Positions 1 to 8,365 of a stretch of 64,000 bases of DNA are shown here, in pieces. Under the pieces are notes generated by a model. It saw only the letters and a list, made by a program, of their open reading frames with translations, was not told where the DNA came from and did not search any database. The translations under genes and the position numbers were made by a program. Position 1 is the stretch's first letter; every line of letters starts with the position of its first letter. The stretch lies in NCBI RefSeq assembly GCF_018861145.1, contig NZ_JAHKQT010000042.1, forward strand, positions 110,316 through 174,315, read 5' to 3'. The DNA is from Poseidonibacter lekithochrous (GTDB taxonomy: Bacteria; Campylobacterota; Campylobacteria; Campylobacterales; Arcobacteraceae).

Positions 1-477
1 TTAAGTGGACATTTTAGTACAATTGGAGTTTTTAAACATCAAGATTTTACTCAAGAACAACACGATAAAGCTTTAGAGGTTTTAGATTTTTTAGAAATTT
101 CAAAGATGAAAGATAAAAAAGTAAGTCAAATGAGTACGGGACAATTAAGACGTTGTATTATAGGACGAGCACTTATTCATAATCCAAAAGCATTTATTTT
201 AGATGAACCAACAGTAGGACTTGATATAAAAGCTCAAAACAATTTTATTAAGCTAATTCAAAAGCTTTCAAGTAAAGCATCTATTATTCTAGTGACTCAT
301 CATATTGAAGAAATTTTCCCTGAGGTTTCAAATGTTGCACTTGTATATAATAATACTATTTATAAGCAAGGTAAAAAAGATGAAGTATTAAATTCTGATA
401 ATTTATCCGAGATTTTTGAAATAGATATTAAACTTGAAAAAGAAAATGAGAGATATTATATAAAAAGTATAAGCTAA
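1..477 (+). CDS. ABC transporter ATP-binding protein, 5' end cut off by window edge
   Basis: The reading frame is open from base 1, so the gene starts before the window and only the last 158 codons are visible. They cover the C-terminal half of an ABC ATPase: a degenerate signature (MSTGQLRR, where LSGGQ is usual), Walker B (AFILDEPT), a D-loop (GLD) and the H-loop histidine (VTHH). The Walker A segment must lie upstream. An ATG at 106 is internal to the domain and is not the real start. The STGQ form of the signature recalls ModF/YlmA-type ATPases, but the substrate cannot be judged from this fragment. The stop overlaps the end of the convergent MFS gene by 4 bp. Confidence 0.85.
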   Translation, partial: LSGHFSTIGVFKHQDFTQEQHDKALEVLDFLEISKMKDKKVSQMSTGQLRRCIIGRALIHNPKAFILDEPTVGLDIKAQNNFIKLIQKLSSKASIILVTHHIEEIFPEVSNVALVYNNTIYKQGKKDEVLNSDNLSEIFEIDIKLEKENERYYIKSIS

Positions 478-1697
478 GGATTTATACTTTTATATACTAT
501 ATTTACATATGTTAATAATATTGTAGCAATTATTGTTACTACTAATAAAAATATAGTAGAAAATGTTCCTCCATAATTTTCAAGCATAAAAGCAAAAGAA
601 AAAGGAACGGTTGATGTCATAATTAAACGAAAAAAGTTTAGTTTCCCAGTTGTTTTTCCATATCCATCTTTACCAAAAAGATACAAAGGTAAAGTGCCCC
701 TAATAATATCACTTAAACCTTGTCCTGCTCCATATAATAAAACAAAAACTAGTGCAATAGTAATTGAATATCCACTAAAAAGTAATGCAAACAACCCAAG
801 GGACATTAAAAAAGTTGAGAAAATAGCGGAATGAATTGGAGTTATATATTTTGAAAATAAAATTTCAAAAACTCTAATTCCCACTTGGGAGGGTCCAATT
901 AATGCACCCAAAGTAATAGCTAGGGATATTTCAATTCCAAAACTCTTAAAAAGTGTCAAAAACTGTGTTTGCATTACTGTAATTGGTATTGCAATTAAAC
1001 TAAAAGCAATAGATAATAAAATGAAAGTATTTCTTTTATGTAAGTTTTCTAAATAAATAAATTCTTCTATTTCTTCATCATCTTGTTCATGTTTTACAAT
1101 TAAATTAGGCTTGAGTATAAAAAAATGAATAGGTAAAGCTATTAATATATTTAGCAAAGATAATATCTGATAAACTTCTCTCCATGAAATCATTGTTAGT
1201 AAATAACTTATTAGAGGCCAAAATATAGTAGATGCGAATCCTGCAATTAATGTAACTTGAATAATAGGTAATCGAGCTTTATTGCCAGCAATTTGAGCAA
1301 AAGCGATAAAAGCAGATTCATAGAGTACAAAAACAGAAACCAGTTGCAAAAAAAGTATAGCAATTATATATTCAAGTTTTGAATCAATCATTGAAAGATT
1401 ATATAATCCAATTGCACTTAAAACTGAGCCAAAACTCATAATTCCTCTAGCTCCATATTTATCTAGAAGTTTTCCAATTTGAGGAGCAATTAATCCTCCT
1501 AGTAATATGCCAAGAGATAAAATTCCAAAAATAAATGATTTAGTCCATAAAAATTCTTTTGCAAATTCTTCAGACATTATTGCAAATGAGTAATATAAAG
1601 TTCCATAACCAATAGTCATAGTTGTACCTAATCCAATTACTGATTTAGCTGTACCTTTGACAAATATTTTTTGATTAAGTTTTTTTATATAATTCAT
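474..1697 (-). CDS. MFS transporter
   Basis: This is a 407-residue integral membrane protein with about 12 hydrophobic segments and the usual MFS length. The loop after the second helix carries an MFS motif-A-like stretch (GKLLDKYGAR). A charged central loop (DDEEIEEF) separates the two six-helix halves. A purine-rich GAAGAAGA lies just upstream of the start. The overall look resembles oxalate/formate or monocarboxylate-type MFS carriers, but no substrate can be assigned. It converges on the preceding ABC gene and diverges from the histidine kinase gene across a 169-bp gap, so it is probably a single-gene unit. Confidence 0.8.
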   Translation of the reverse strand: MNYIKKLNQKIFVKGTAKSVIGLGTTMTIGYGTLYYSFAIMSEEFAKEFLWTKSFIFGILSLGILLGGLIAPQIGKLLDKYGARGIMSFGSVLSAIGLYNLSMIDSKLEYIIAILFLQLVSVFVLYESAFIAFAQIAGNKARLPIIQVTLIAGFASTIFWPLISYLLTMISWREVYQILSLLNILIALPIHFFILKPNLIVKHEQDDEEIEEFIYLENLHKRNTFILLSIAFSLIAIPITVMQTQFLTLFKSFGIEISLAITLGALIGPSQVGIRVFEILFSKYITPIHSAIFSTFLMSLGLFALLFSGYSITIALVFVLLYGAGQGLSDIIRGTLPLYLFGKDGYGKTTGKLNFFRLIMTSTVPFSFAFMLENYGGTFSTIFLLVVTIIATILLTYVNIVYKSINP

Positions 1698-1866
1698 TTT
1701 AATATCTTCTTCTTTAATTTAGAATGATGATATAACATTATTCTTTAATATCATGAATTTGAGTAAATAAAGTGGATAAAATATGAAGAAATAAGTTTTA
1801 ATTATTATTTAGCTATTTACTGATATTAATTAAGAAATAATCTTATATACTATAAGTAAAAAGAAT

Positions 1867-4161
1867 ATGAGAGAGTTTATGAATAAAAAAGTTAATAACT
1901 TATTAAACATTATAAAATACACACCTCCTATTATAATTGTTTTAACATGCATCATCGTAATATTCATAATGTACGAGGAACAAGAACGAGATTTTAAGAC
2001 TGAAAAATTATTCGTTGAAACAGAGTATATAAATATTGAGAAAGATACCTTATACTCAAATATAAATACGATTTTTAATTATATAAAAAATGAAAAACGA
2101 ACAACAGAAGAACTATTAAGAAAAGATTTAAAAAGTAAAATAAATAATGTTTATCAAATTACTACAAATATATATCTTAAAAATAAAGATACTTATTCAA
2201 AAGATGAAATAATTAAGCAAATTAAAAATGCAATAGAAACTATTCGCTTTAATGAAGGAAGAGCATACTTTTCTATTCATAATATGAATGGGGTAAATAT
2301 ATTAGAACCAATAAATCCCCAACTTGAAGGAAAAAGTTTATTAAATATAAAAGATAATAAAGGTAATTATCCTATGCGTCAAATTATTGAAGTTTTAAAG
2401 ACGCAAGAGGAATCCTTCTTAGATTGGTACCATTTTAAAGAAAATGATAAGTCAAAAGAATTTAAGAAAATAGAACTTGTAAGAAAATTTGAGCCGTATA
2501 ATTTAATCATATCAACCTCTATATATTTAGATGAGTATGAAGAAAACTTAAAAAAGAAAATTTTAAATCAAATATCAAAATTTCAATATAAGAATGATGG
2601 GTATATTTTTTTAATTGATTTTAAAGGAAATGTACTTCTTCATCCATCAAAAAAAGCTAGAAATCATAATATATCAAAAGAAGAAGAATTCTCATATATG
2701 AATGATTATATTAAAGATTTAATTTCAAAAGAAGAGAAAAATGCAGGAAGTTTTATTTCTTTAAAACCAACAGTAACGGATAATAAAGATACAAAAGAAA
2801 CTAGAGTCATTTTCTCAAAAAGGTTTGATGATTGGGAATGGGTTATTGGAACAAGTTTTAAATTATCTGATGCAAATAAAATTATAGAAAAAAGAAAGTT
2901 AAATATAGAAAAACAATATAGTAGTTATAAAAGAGATGTTTTATTATATGGATTTTTATTTACTATTGTATTACTTATTGTTTCATTTTTCGTAGCAAGA
3001 TTAATAGAGAAAAAGATTTTAAGTTACAAAAAAAATTTAGAAAAGCAGATTTTTAAAAATGTAACTCAAAAAGAAAACTTATTAAAAGCTCAACAAATTG
3101 CTAATATAGGAGATTGGAAATTAGATTTAAGTACGTATAAGGCTTATTGGTCAAATGAGTTTATTCGTATGTTTGGAGTTGAAAATGTAGATAAAAAAAA
3201 TTTCGGACCAGAATATATAAAAACATTAATAGTCAAAGAAGATGTACATTATTTTGAGAATTCTCTTAATAACTGTATTAAAACAGGGGAACAACATAAC
3301 TGCATATATAGAATTAATAGACCAGATAATGATATAAGATGGATTAACTGTAGAGCTGAAATAAATAAAGACAAAACTTTTATTATGGGTACAGTACAAG
3401 ATATAACTGATTCAAAGAAATTAGAATTGGAAAAAGAACAACAATCTGAATTATTATATCAACAAAGTAAAATGGCATCAATGGGTGAAATGATAGGGAA
3501 TATAGCACATCAATGGAGACAGCCATTATCTACTATTACAACTGCATCTACAGGTGCAAGATTACAAAAAGAGATGAATTGTTTATCAGATAAAGAGTTG
3601 GATGATACTTTTGTAACTATTAATAATTCTGCACAATACCTTTCTCAAACTATTGATGACTTCAGAGGTTTTTTTAATCCTAAAAATAGTATTCTCAACG
3701 AATTCAAAATAGAAAATACACTAACAAAAACTTTAAAATTAATTGATGCTCAGTTTAATGTAAGTAATATAGAAATTATAAAAAATATAGAAAACTATGA
3801 ATTATTATCAATAGAAAATGATCTAATACAAGTTTTAATAAATATACTTAATAATGCTAAAGATGCATTAATTACTAAAGATGAAATAAGAAGATTAATT
3901 TTTATAAATACATATAAAAAAGAAGATGCTTTGTATATAGAAATAATAGATAATGCAGGAGGAATCGAAGATAATATTATTGATAGAATTTTTGAACCAT
4001 ATTTTACTACAAAATATAAATCACAAGGTACGGGTATAGGATTGTATATGAGTGTAGAGATTATAACAAAACGTCTAAATGGTAATATAGAAGTAAGGAA
4101 TGAAACTTATGATTTTGACGGTATTTCATATACTGGTGCAAAATTTATTATCAAAATATAA
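1867..4161 (+). CDS. Cache-PAS sensor histidine kinase
   Basis: This is a 764-residue membrane sensor kinase. An N-terminal membrane helix (about residues 18-36) is followed by a periplasmic region to about 355 with two Cache-like repeats: one around EGRAYFSIHN and one around DGYIFLIDFKGNVLLHP. This layout is typical of small-ligand binding. A second membrane helix lies at about 358-380, then a PAS domain (about 405-520), the phosphoacceptor helix with GNIAHQWRQPLS, and a HATPase domain with an N box (NILNNAKDA), DNAGG and GTGIGL. No response regulator gene is adjacent, so the partner is encoded elsewhere. The start could instead be the ATG at 1879, which has GAGAGAG just upstream; the choice changes only four residues. 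Confidence 0.85.
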   Translation: MREFMNKKVNNLLNIIKYTPPIIIVLTCIIVIFIMYEEQERDFKTEKLFVETEYINIEKDTLYSNINTIFNYIKNEKRTTEELLRKDLKSKINNVYQITTNIYLKNKDTYSKDEIIKQIKNAIETIRFNEGRAYFSIHNMNGVNILEPINPQLEGKSLLNIKDNKGNYPMRQIIEVLKTQEESFLDWYHFKENDKSKEFKKIELVRKFEPYNLIISTSIYLDEYEENLKKKILNQISKFQYKNDGYIFLIDFKGNVLLHPSKKARNHNISKEEEFSYMNDYIKDLISKEEKNAGSFISLKPTVTDNKDTKETRVIFSKRFDDWEWVIGTSFKLSDANKIIEKRKLNIEKQYSSYKRDVLLYGFLFTIVLLIVSFFVARLIEKKILSYKKNLEKQIFKNVTQKENLLKAQQIANIGDWKLDLSTYKAYWSNEFIRMFGVENVDKKNFGPEYIKTLIVKEDVHYFENSLNNCIKTGEQHNCIYRINRPDNDIRWINCRAEINKDKTFIMGTVQDITDSKKLELEKEQQSELLYQQSKMASMGEMIGNIAHQWRQPLSTITTASTGARLQKEMNCLSDKELDDTFVTINNSAQYLSQTIDDFRGFFNPKNSILNEFKIENTLTKTLKLIDAQFNVSNIEIIKNIENYELLSIENDLIQVLINILNNAKDALITKDEIRRLIFINTYKKEDALYIEIIDNAGGIEDNIIDRIFEPYFTTKYKSQGTGIGLYMSVEIITKRLNGNIEVRNETYDFDGISYTGAKFIIKI

Positions 4162-4207
4162 TAATTAAATCCTTTGGTTTTAGTTCTTTTATTATATTAT
4201 AATATCT

Positions 4208-4951
4208 ATGAACAATAATTTTATAGCTAAAATACAGAACTTAAGCCTTGATTTTAAAGGTAAAAATTTATTTAAAAATTTAAACTTTAATATCTGTGAA
4301 AACAAAAGTACTGCATTACTTGGAAGTTCAGGAGTTGGAAAATCAACCTTACTTAGGTGCATTGCTGATCTTGAAATTGAGAATATCACAAGTGGAAATA
4401 TCGTATTAAAAGAAGGTGTCAGTATAGCTTGGCTTAGCCAAGAAAACTCACTATATCCATGGCTTAGTATTTTAGATAATGTTCAACTGTATCATGAGTT
4501 AAAGGGAAGTAAAACTAAGCAAACTTTACAAAAAGCAAAAGAACTTTTGAGCCAAGTAAATATGTCTGAGCATCAAAACAAAAAAACATATGAACTTTCA
4601 GGTGGACAAAAACAAAGAATTGCATTAGCTAGAACACTTATGCAAGATGCAAATCTTATTTTAATGGATGAACCTTTTTCAGCCTTAGATGCTATTACAA
4701 AAATTCAACTACAAGATTTAACTTGTCAATTATTAAAAGATAAAACTGTAGTTCTTGTAACGCACGACCCACAAGAAGCTATAAAACTAGCAAATCATAT
4801 TTATATTTTAAAAAATCAACCAGTAATTTTAGAAGAAGTAGCTTCTTTACAGGGGACTTTACCTCATAAACTATCAAATGAAAAACTATGGAATTTACAA
4901 GAAAATCTAATTTCTAAGCTTCAAGAAAATGATAGGGAAAGTGACATATGA
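4208..4951 (+). CDS. ABC transporter ATPase, thiamine-precursor type (ThiZ-like)
   Basis: This is a complete 247-residue ABC ATPase with Walker A (GSSGVGKST), the Q-loop region (WLSQENSLYPWL), signature LSGGQKQR, Walker B (LILMDEPF) and H-loop (THD). It belongs to the nitrate/taurine/pyrimidine-import group. The permease gene overlaps its end by 4 bp (ATGA), and the binding protein for the same system lies in the operon starting at 5918, so it very probably energises uptake of a thiamine pyrimidine precursor. No Shine-Dalgarno sequence is visible before the ATG. A TATAAT hexamer at 4198-4203 is only 5 nt from it, so either the leader is extremely short or transcription reads in from the kinase gene. 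Confidence 0.85.
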   Translation: MNNNFIAKIQNLSLDFKGKNLFKNLNFNICENKSTALLGSSGVGKSTLLRCIADLEIENITSGNIVLKEGVSIAWLSQENSLYPWLSILDNVQLYHELKGSKTKQTLQKAKELLSQVNMSEHQNKKTYELSGGQKQRIALARTLMQDANLILMDEPFSALDAITKIQLQDLTCQLLKDKTVVLVTHDPQEAIKLANHIYILKNQPVILEEVASLQGTLPHKLSNEKLWNLQENLISKLQENDRESDI

Positions 4952-5694
4952 AAAAGAGTTTAAAAATACTACTTCCGATTTCATTTTTATTAATTTTGTG
5001 GCAAAGTATTATTATAGTTTTTGATTTACCACACTATATACTTCCACAACCAAAAGATGTTTTTCTTCAATTAATAAATCAATACTCTTTGCTTTGGGAA
5101 CACACACAAACTACACTAATAGAAATAATTCTAGGAATAATTATTGGTACTATTTTTGGTCTAGGTTCAGCTTTTGCCTTACTCTATTTTAAAAAAATTG
5201 AGAAATATTTACTTCCTATACTTGTAATATCACAAGCGATTCCAGTATTTGCTATAGCCCCACTTTTAGTTCTATGGTTTGGTTATGGAATGGCTTCAAA
5301 AATAGTTATGACAGTAATTATCATATATTTTCCAATAACAACAGCCTGTTATGATGGACTTAAAAATACACCAAAACAATGGCTTCAACTTGCACATACA
5401 TACAAACTAACTGCTTTTCAGATTTTATTCAAAGTGCGATTTCGTGCTAGTTTACCATCCTTAGCTTCTGGCCTTAAAATTGCAGTTTGCATAGCACCTA
5501 TTGGGGCAGTTATTGGAGAATGGGTTGGTTCTTCTAAAGGACTTGGTTATCTTATGTTACATGCAAATGCAAGAATGCAAATTGATTTAATGTTCTCTGC
5601 ACTTTTTATACTTATACTTCTTACTTTAAGTATCTATTTTTTAACAGATTATTTGACAAAAAAGTTTATACCTTGGGCTTCTCATTTACATTAA
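4948..5694 (+). CDS. ABC transporter permease, thiamine-precursor type (ThiX-like)
   Basis: This is a 248-residue permease with about six membrane helices and the cytoplasmic EAA-type loop (FRASLPSLASGLKIA) that docks on the ATPase, as in BPD_transp_1 permeases of the SsuC/ThiX group. The start overlaps the ATPase gene by 4 bp, which suggests translational coupling. The downstream promoter and TPP riboswitch separate it from the matching substrate-binding protein, so the transporter is encoded in two adjacent transcription units. Substrate assignment rests on the neighbouring thiamine genes and the ThiY-like binding protein, not on residues in this protein. Confidence 0.82.
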   Translation: MKKSLKILLPISFLLILWQSIIIVFDLPHYILPQPKDVFLQLINQYSLLWEHTQTTLIEIILGIIIGTIFGLGSAFALLYFKKIEKYLLPILVISQAIPVFAIAPLLVLWFGYGMASKIVMTVIIIYFPITTACYDGLKNTPKQWLQLAHTYKLTAFQILFKVRFRASLPSLASGLKIAVCIAPIGAVIGEWVGSSKGLGYLMLHANARMQIDLMFSALFILILLTLSIYFLTDYLTKKFIPWASHLH

Positions 5695-5695
5695 A

Positions 5696-5724
5696 TTGAC
5701 TTAAACTCTTTTTTGTGATAGTAT
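5696..5724 (+). promoter_or_regulatory. Promoter of the tenA-thiE operon
   Basis: TTGACT at 5696-5701 is separated by exactly 17 bp from TAGTAT at 5719-5724. A TGA just before the -10 gives an extended -10 context. Transcription would begin near 5731, immediately ahead of the TPP riboswitch, so the aptamer would sit at the very 5' end of the transcript. The -35 overlaps the last bases before the end of the permease gene region. Confidence 0.65.
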
Positions 5725-5733
5725 TTATTTTTT

Positions 5734-5830
5734 AATGCATAGGGAGCTTATATATAGGCTGAGAGGAAGTTTGAAACTTCGACCTTTGAACCTGATCTAG
5801 GTAATTCTAGCGTAGGGATTTGCTTTTTGC
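5734..5830 (+). promoter_or_regulatory. TPP riboswitch (THI element)
   Basis: The leader contains the conserved TPP aptamer blocks in order: AGGGAGC (5741-5747), GGCTGAGAGG (around 5757-5766), then CTTTGAACCTGATCTAGGTA (5783-5802) and the closing TAGCGTAGGGA (5808-5818). The P1 helix can form from GCA near 5736-5739 and TGC near 5821-5823, with flanking A-U pairs. It precedes tenA by about 90 nt. TPP binding is expected to reduce expression of the downstream salvage genes. No strong intrinsic terminator follows, and the ribosome-binding site has a potential sequestering partner, so control is more likely at translation initiation. Confidence 0.95.
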
Positions 5831-5881
5831 AAATGTATTTTTATACTTCAAATTTTGTCTATCTTTATTTCAAGATAAACT

Positions 5882-5916
5882 CTTCTCTTCTTATGTTTAT
5901 AAGTTAAAAGGAGAAG
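5882..5916 (+). promoter_or_regulatory. Possible Shine-Dalgarno-sequestering hairpin before tenA
   Basis: CTTCTC at 5882-5887 is the exact complement of GAGAAG at 5911-5916, which is part of the tenA ribosome-binding site. Inside it, CTTAT (5890-5894) pairs with ATAAG (5899-5903) around a GTTT loop. Together these make a two-part stem that would hide the ribosome-binding site. A separate TATCTT/AAGATA stem lies just upstream at 5860-5877. These are candidate expression-platform helices for the TPP riboswitch; which forms with or without ligand is inference. Confidence 0.5.
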
Positions 5917-5917
5917 C

Positions 5918-6571
5918 ATGACTATTACACAAGAACTAATCAAAAATTCGCAACCCCATTGGGATAATTATATTAAACATGAATTTGTACAAAAATTAGC
6001 TAATGGAACATTAGAACTCAAAAACTTTCAACACTATTTAATGCAAGATTATATTTATTTATTTCATTATTCAAGGGCTTTTGCACTTGCTATGTATAAA
6101 AGTGAAAACTTCGAGCAAATGGATTTTTCAAGACAAGCTTTAAATTCTATATTAGATGAAATACAACTACATATAAACTATTGTAAAGAGTTTGGAATAG
6201 ATGAAAAATCAATCTATGAACAAAAAGAATCGCCAGCTTGTATTGCATATACAAGATATGTACTTGATTGCGGTATGAATGGAGATTTAGCCCAACTTTA
6301 TGCAGGTGTAATTCCTTGTTTTGTAGGTTATGCAAAAGTGGCTGATTTTATCACTTTAAATAATCTAAGCATAGACAATAATCCCTATCAATCTTGGATA
6401 GATATGTATGCTTCAAAAGAGTATCAAGAAGCAGCAAATGATGCTACACAATTCTTTGAAGAACTATGTAAAGACTTATCAAAAAAACAAATGGAAAGAA
6501 TACAAGATATTTTCACAACAGCTACACGTATGGAGATATCTTTTTGGCAAATGGGTTTAGACCTATCATAA
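5918..6571 (+). CDS. tenA: Thiaminase II / aminopyrimidine aminohydrolase TenA
   Basis: This 217-residue all-helical enzyme hydrolyses 4-amino-5-aminomethyl-2-methylpyrimidine to HMP in thiamine salvage and can also cleave thiamine. Catalytic landmarks match the Bacillus enzyme: Asp44 and Tyr47 in QDYIYL, Cys134 in VIPCFVGY, and a C-terminal Glu206 in RMEISFW. It is the first gene after the TPP riboswitch and has a strong AAAGGAGAA ribosome-binding site that can be sequestered by an upstream CTTCTC. The next gene, a pyrimidine-binding protein, follows 21 nt later, consistent with import of a degraded pyrimidine followed by its hydrolysis. Confidence 0.95.
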   Translation: MTITQELIKNSQPHWDNYIKHEFVQKLANGTLELKNFQHYLMQDYIYLFHYSRAFALAMYKSENFEQMDFSRQALNSILDEIQLHINYCKEFGIDEKSIYEQKESPACIAYTRYVLDCGMNGDLAQLYAGVIPCFVGYAKVADFITLNNLSIDNNPYQSWIDMYASKEYQEAANDATQFFEELCKDLSKKQMERIQDIFTTATRMEISFWQMGLDLS

Positions 6572-6592
6572 AAACATAAGAAAAGGAAAATT

Positions 6593-7540
6593 ATGAAAAA
6601 AATATTATCAAAAATATCACTAACTTTAATGCTTTTAAGTTCAGCGGCACATGCTGAAAAAGAAAAAATAAGCCTACTATTAGACTGGTTTGTAAATCCA
6701 GATCATGCAGCTATTATAATCGCAGAACAAAAAGGTTTTTTTGAAAAAAACAATCTTGAAATTGAGATTATCGAACCAGCTGATCCATCTATGCCACCAA
6801 AACTTGTAGCTGCTAAAAAAGCTGATTTAGCAGTTGATTATCAACCACAACTTCAAATGCAAGTAGCCCAAGGCTTACCTTTAGTTAGAATTGCAACACT
6901 TGTAAACTCTCCACTTAATAGTTTAGTAGTGTTAAAAAACAGTGGTATAGAAAAAATAGAAGATTTAAAAGGTAAAAAAGTAGGGTATTCTGTAAGTGGA
7001 TTTGAAACAGCACTGTTAGACTCTATGTTGAAATCTGTAAATTTATCTGCAAAAGATGTGGAACTTGTAAATGTTAATTGGTCATTATCTCCTTCTTTGA
7101 TGAGTAAACAAGTTGATGCAGTTATAGGATCTTTTAGAAACTTTGAATTAAATCAATTAAAATTAGAGAAACAAGAAGGAATTGCCTTTTTTCCAGAAAA
7201 CTATGGAGTTCCAAAATATGATGAACTTATAGTTGTAGCAAATAAAGATAATGCATCACAAGAAAAATATAAAAACTTTGTAAAAGCTTTACAAGAAGCT
7301 ACAAAATACTTAAAAGAAAACCCAAAGAAATCTTGGGAAGCTTTTGTAAGCTATAAACCAAAAGAGTTAAACAATGAGCTAAATACTCTTGCATGGAGTG
7401 ATACCTTACCTTATCTAGCACAAAACCCTGCTACTTTTGATAAAACTGTATATGAACAAATGGCATTGTTTATGAAGGAAAATAAACTTATCAAAGCTAT
7501 ACCAAATTTAGATGATTATGCACAAGAAATTGTAAAATAA
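6593..7540 (+). CDS. Thiamine-pyrimidine ABC substrate-binding protein (ThiY-like)
   Basis: This is a 315-residue periplasmic binding protein of the NMT1/THI5-like family. The signal peptide runs to about residue 21 with a signal peptidase I site (AAHA before EK). The mature N terminus begins with the family hallmark LLLDWFVNPDHAA and continues with AEQKGFF, as in binding proteins for HMP-type or formylamino-pyrimidines. It should deliver substrate to the ThiX/ThiZ-like proteins encoded just upstream of the riboswitch. It lies between tenA and thiM with a good AAAAGGAAA ribosome-binding site. The exact ligand, HMP or N-formyl-aminopyrimidine, cannot be read from sequence. Confidence 0.88.
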   Translation: MKKILSKISLTLMLLSSAAHAEKEKISLLLDWFVNPDHAAIIIAEQKGFFEKNNLEIEIIEPADPSMPPKLVAAKKADLAVDYQPQLQMQVAQGLPLVRIATLVNSPLNSLVVLKNSGIEKIEDLKGKKVGYSVSGFETALLDSMLKSVNLSAKDVELVNVNWSLSPSLMSKQVDAVIGSFRNFELNQLKLEKQEGIAFFPENYGVPKYDELIVVANKDNASQEKYKNFVKALQEATKYLKENPKKSWEAFVSYKPKELNNELNTLAWSDTLPYLAQNPATFDKTVYEQMALFMKENKLIKAIPNLDDYAQEIVK

Positions 7541-7549
7541 AGGTTGAAA

Positions 7550-8344
7550 ATGCAATCAAATAATTTACAAAAATTAAGAGAAAATAGTCCACTAATACAT
7601 AATATTACAAATATAGTTGTAGCTAATTATACAGCAAATGGTTTATTGAGTCTTGGATGTTCACCTATTATGTCAAATGCAATTGAAGAGATGGATGAAA
7701 TACCAGCTATGTCTCAAGCTTTAGTTATAAATATAGGAACACTTACAAGCCAAACAGTAAAATCTATGCGTAAAGCTGGAATTAGTGCAAATAAAAATAA
7801 GATACCAGTAGTATTAGATCCAGTGGGGGTTGGGGCTACAACATTTAGACAAGAAACTGTAAAAACACTTTTAAATGAAATAAAGTTTGATTTAATAAGA
7901 GGAAATGCAGGAGAAATTGCACACCTTGCACAAGTTAATTGGAATGTAAAAGGTGTTGATGTAGGTACTGGAAAAGCAGATTTATCACAAATAGCTAAAG
8001 ATGTCTCTTTAAAATATAATTGTATTGTCTCTATTAGTGGAGAAATTGATTATATAAGTGATGGAAAAAAAGTAGCAAAAATAAACAATGGAACAACACT
8101 TTTTCCAAAGATTACGGGTTCTGGTTGTCTTTTAAGCGCAGTTTGTGGAGCATTTTTAACTTTAGATGAAAATAATTTTGACCTTACTTTAAGTGCTTGT
8201 ACATCTTATGCAGTTGCAGGGCAAATTGTAAAAGAAAACTTAAATGATAATCAAACAGGACAGTTTTATGTTGGATTACTTGATAGTTTGGCAAAAATAG
8301 ATGATGAAACTGTTCAAAAATATGCGAAAATAAGTTTTGACTAA
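7550..8344 (+). CDS. thiM: Hydroxyethylthiazole kinase ThiM
   Basis: This 264-residue ribokinase-fold enzyme phosphorylates 4-methyl-5-(2-hydroxyethyl)thiazole for salvage. Visible motifs are NIVVANYTANGLL and SPIMSNAIEEM near the N terminus (thiazole site), DPVGVGATTFR, RGNAGEI, and the GSGCLLSAVCGAF anion-hole/ATP segment containing the catalytic Cys. I place the start at the ATG at 7550 because AAAGG at 7539-7543 is 6 nt away; a TTG at 7544 would abut the ribosome-binding site. The gene is 9 nt downstream of the binding-protein stop and clearly in the same operon. Confidence 0.93.
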   Translation: MQSNNLQKLRENSPLIHNITNIVVANYTANGLLSLGCSPIMSNAIEEMDEIPAMSQALVINIGTLTSQTVKSMRKAGISANKNKIPVVLDPVGVGATTFRQETVKTLLNEIKFDLIRGNAGEIAHLAQVNWNVKGVDVGTGKADLSQIAKDVSLKYNCIVSISGEIDYISDGKKVAKINNGTTLFPKITGSGCLLSAVCGAFLTLDENNFDLTLSACTSYAVAGQIVKENLNDNQTGQFYVGLLDSLAKIDDETVQKYAKISFD

Positions 8345-8365
8345 TATATCAAGAAGGGAAAAATA

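Noticed and set aside
5818..5833. ATTTGC/GCAAAT hairpin after the TPP aptamer as an intrinsic terminator
   Set aside because: The stem is only 6 bp and AT-rich, and the following sequence (GTATTTTTAT) is a poor U-tract; it is kept only as a possible competitor of P1.
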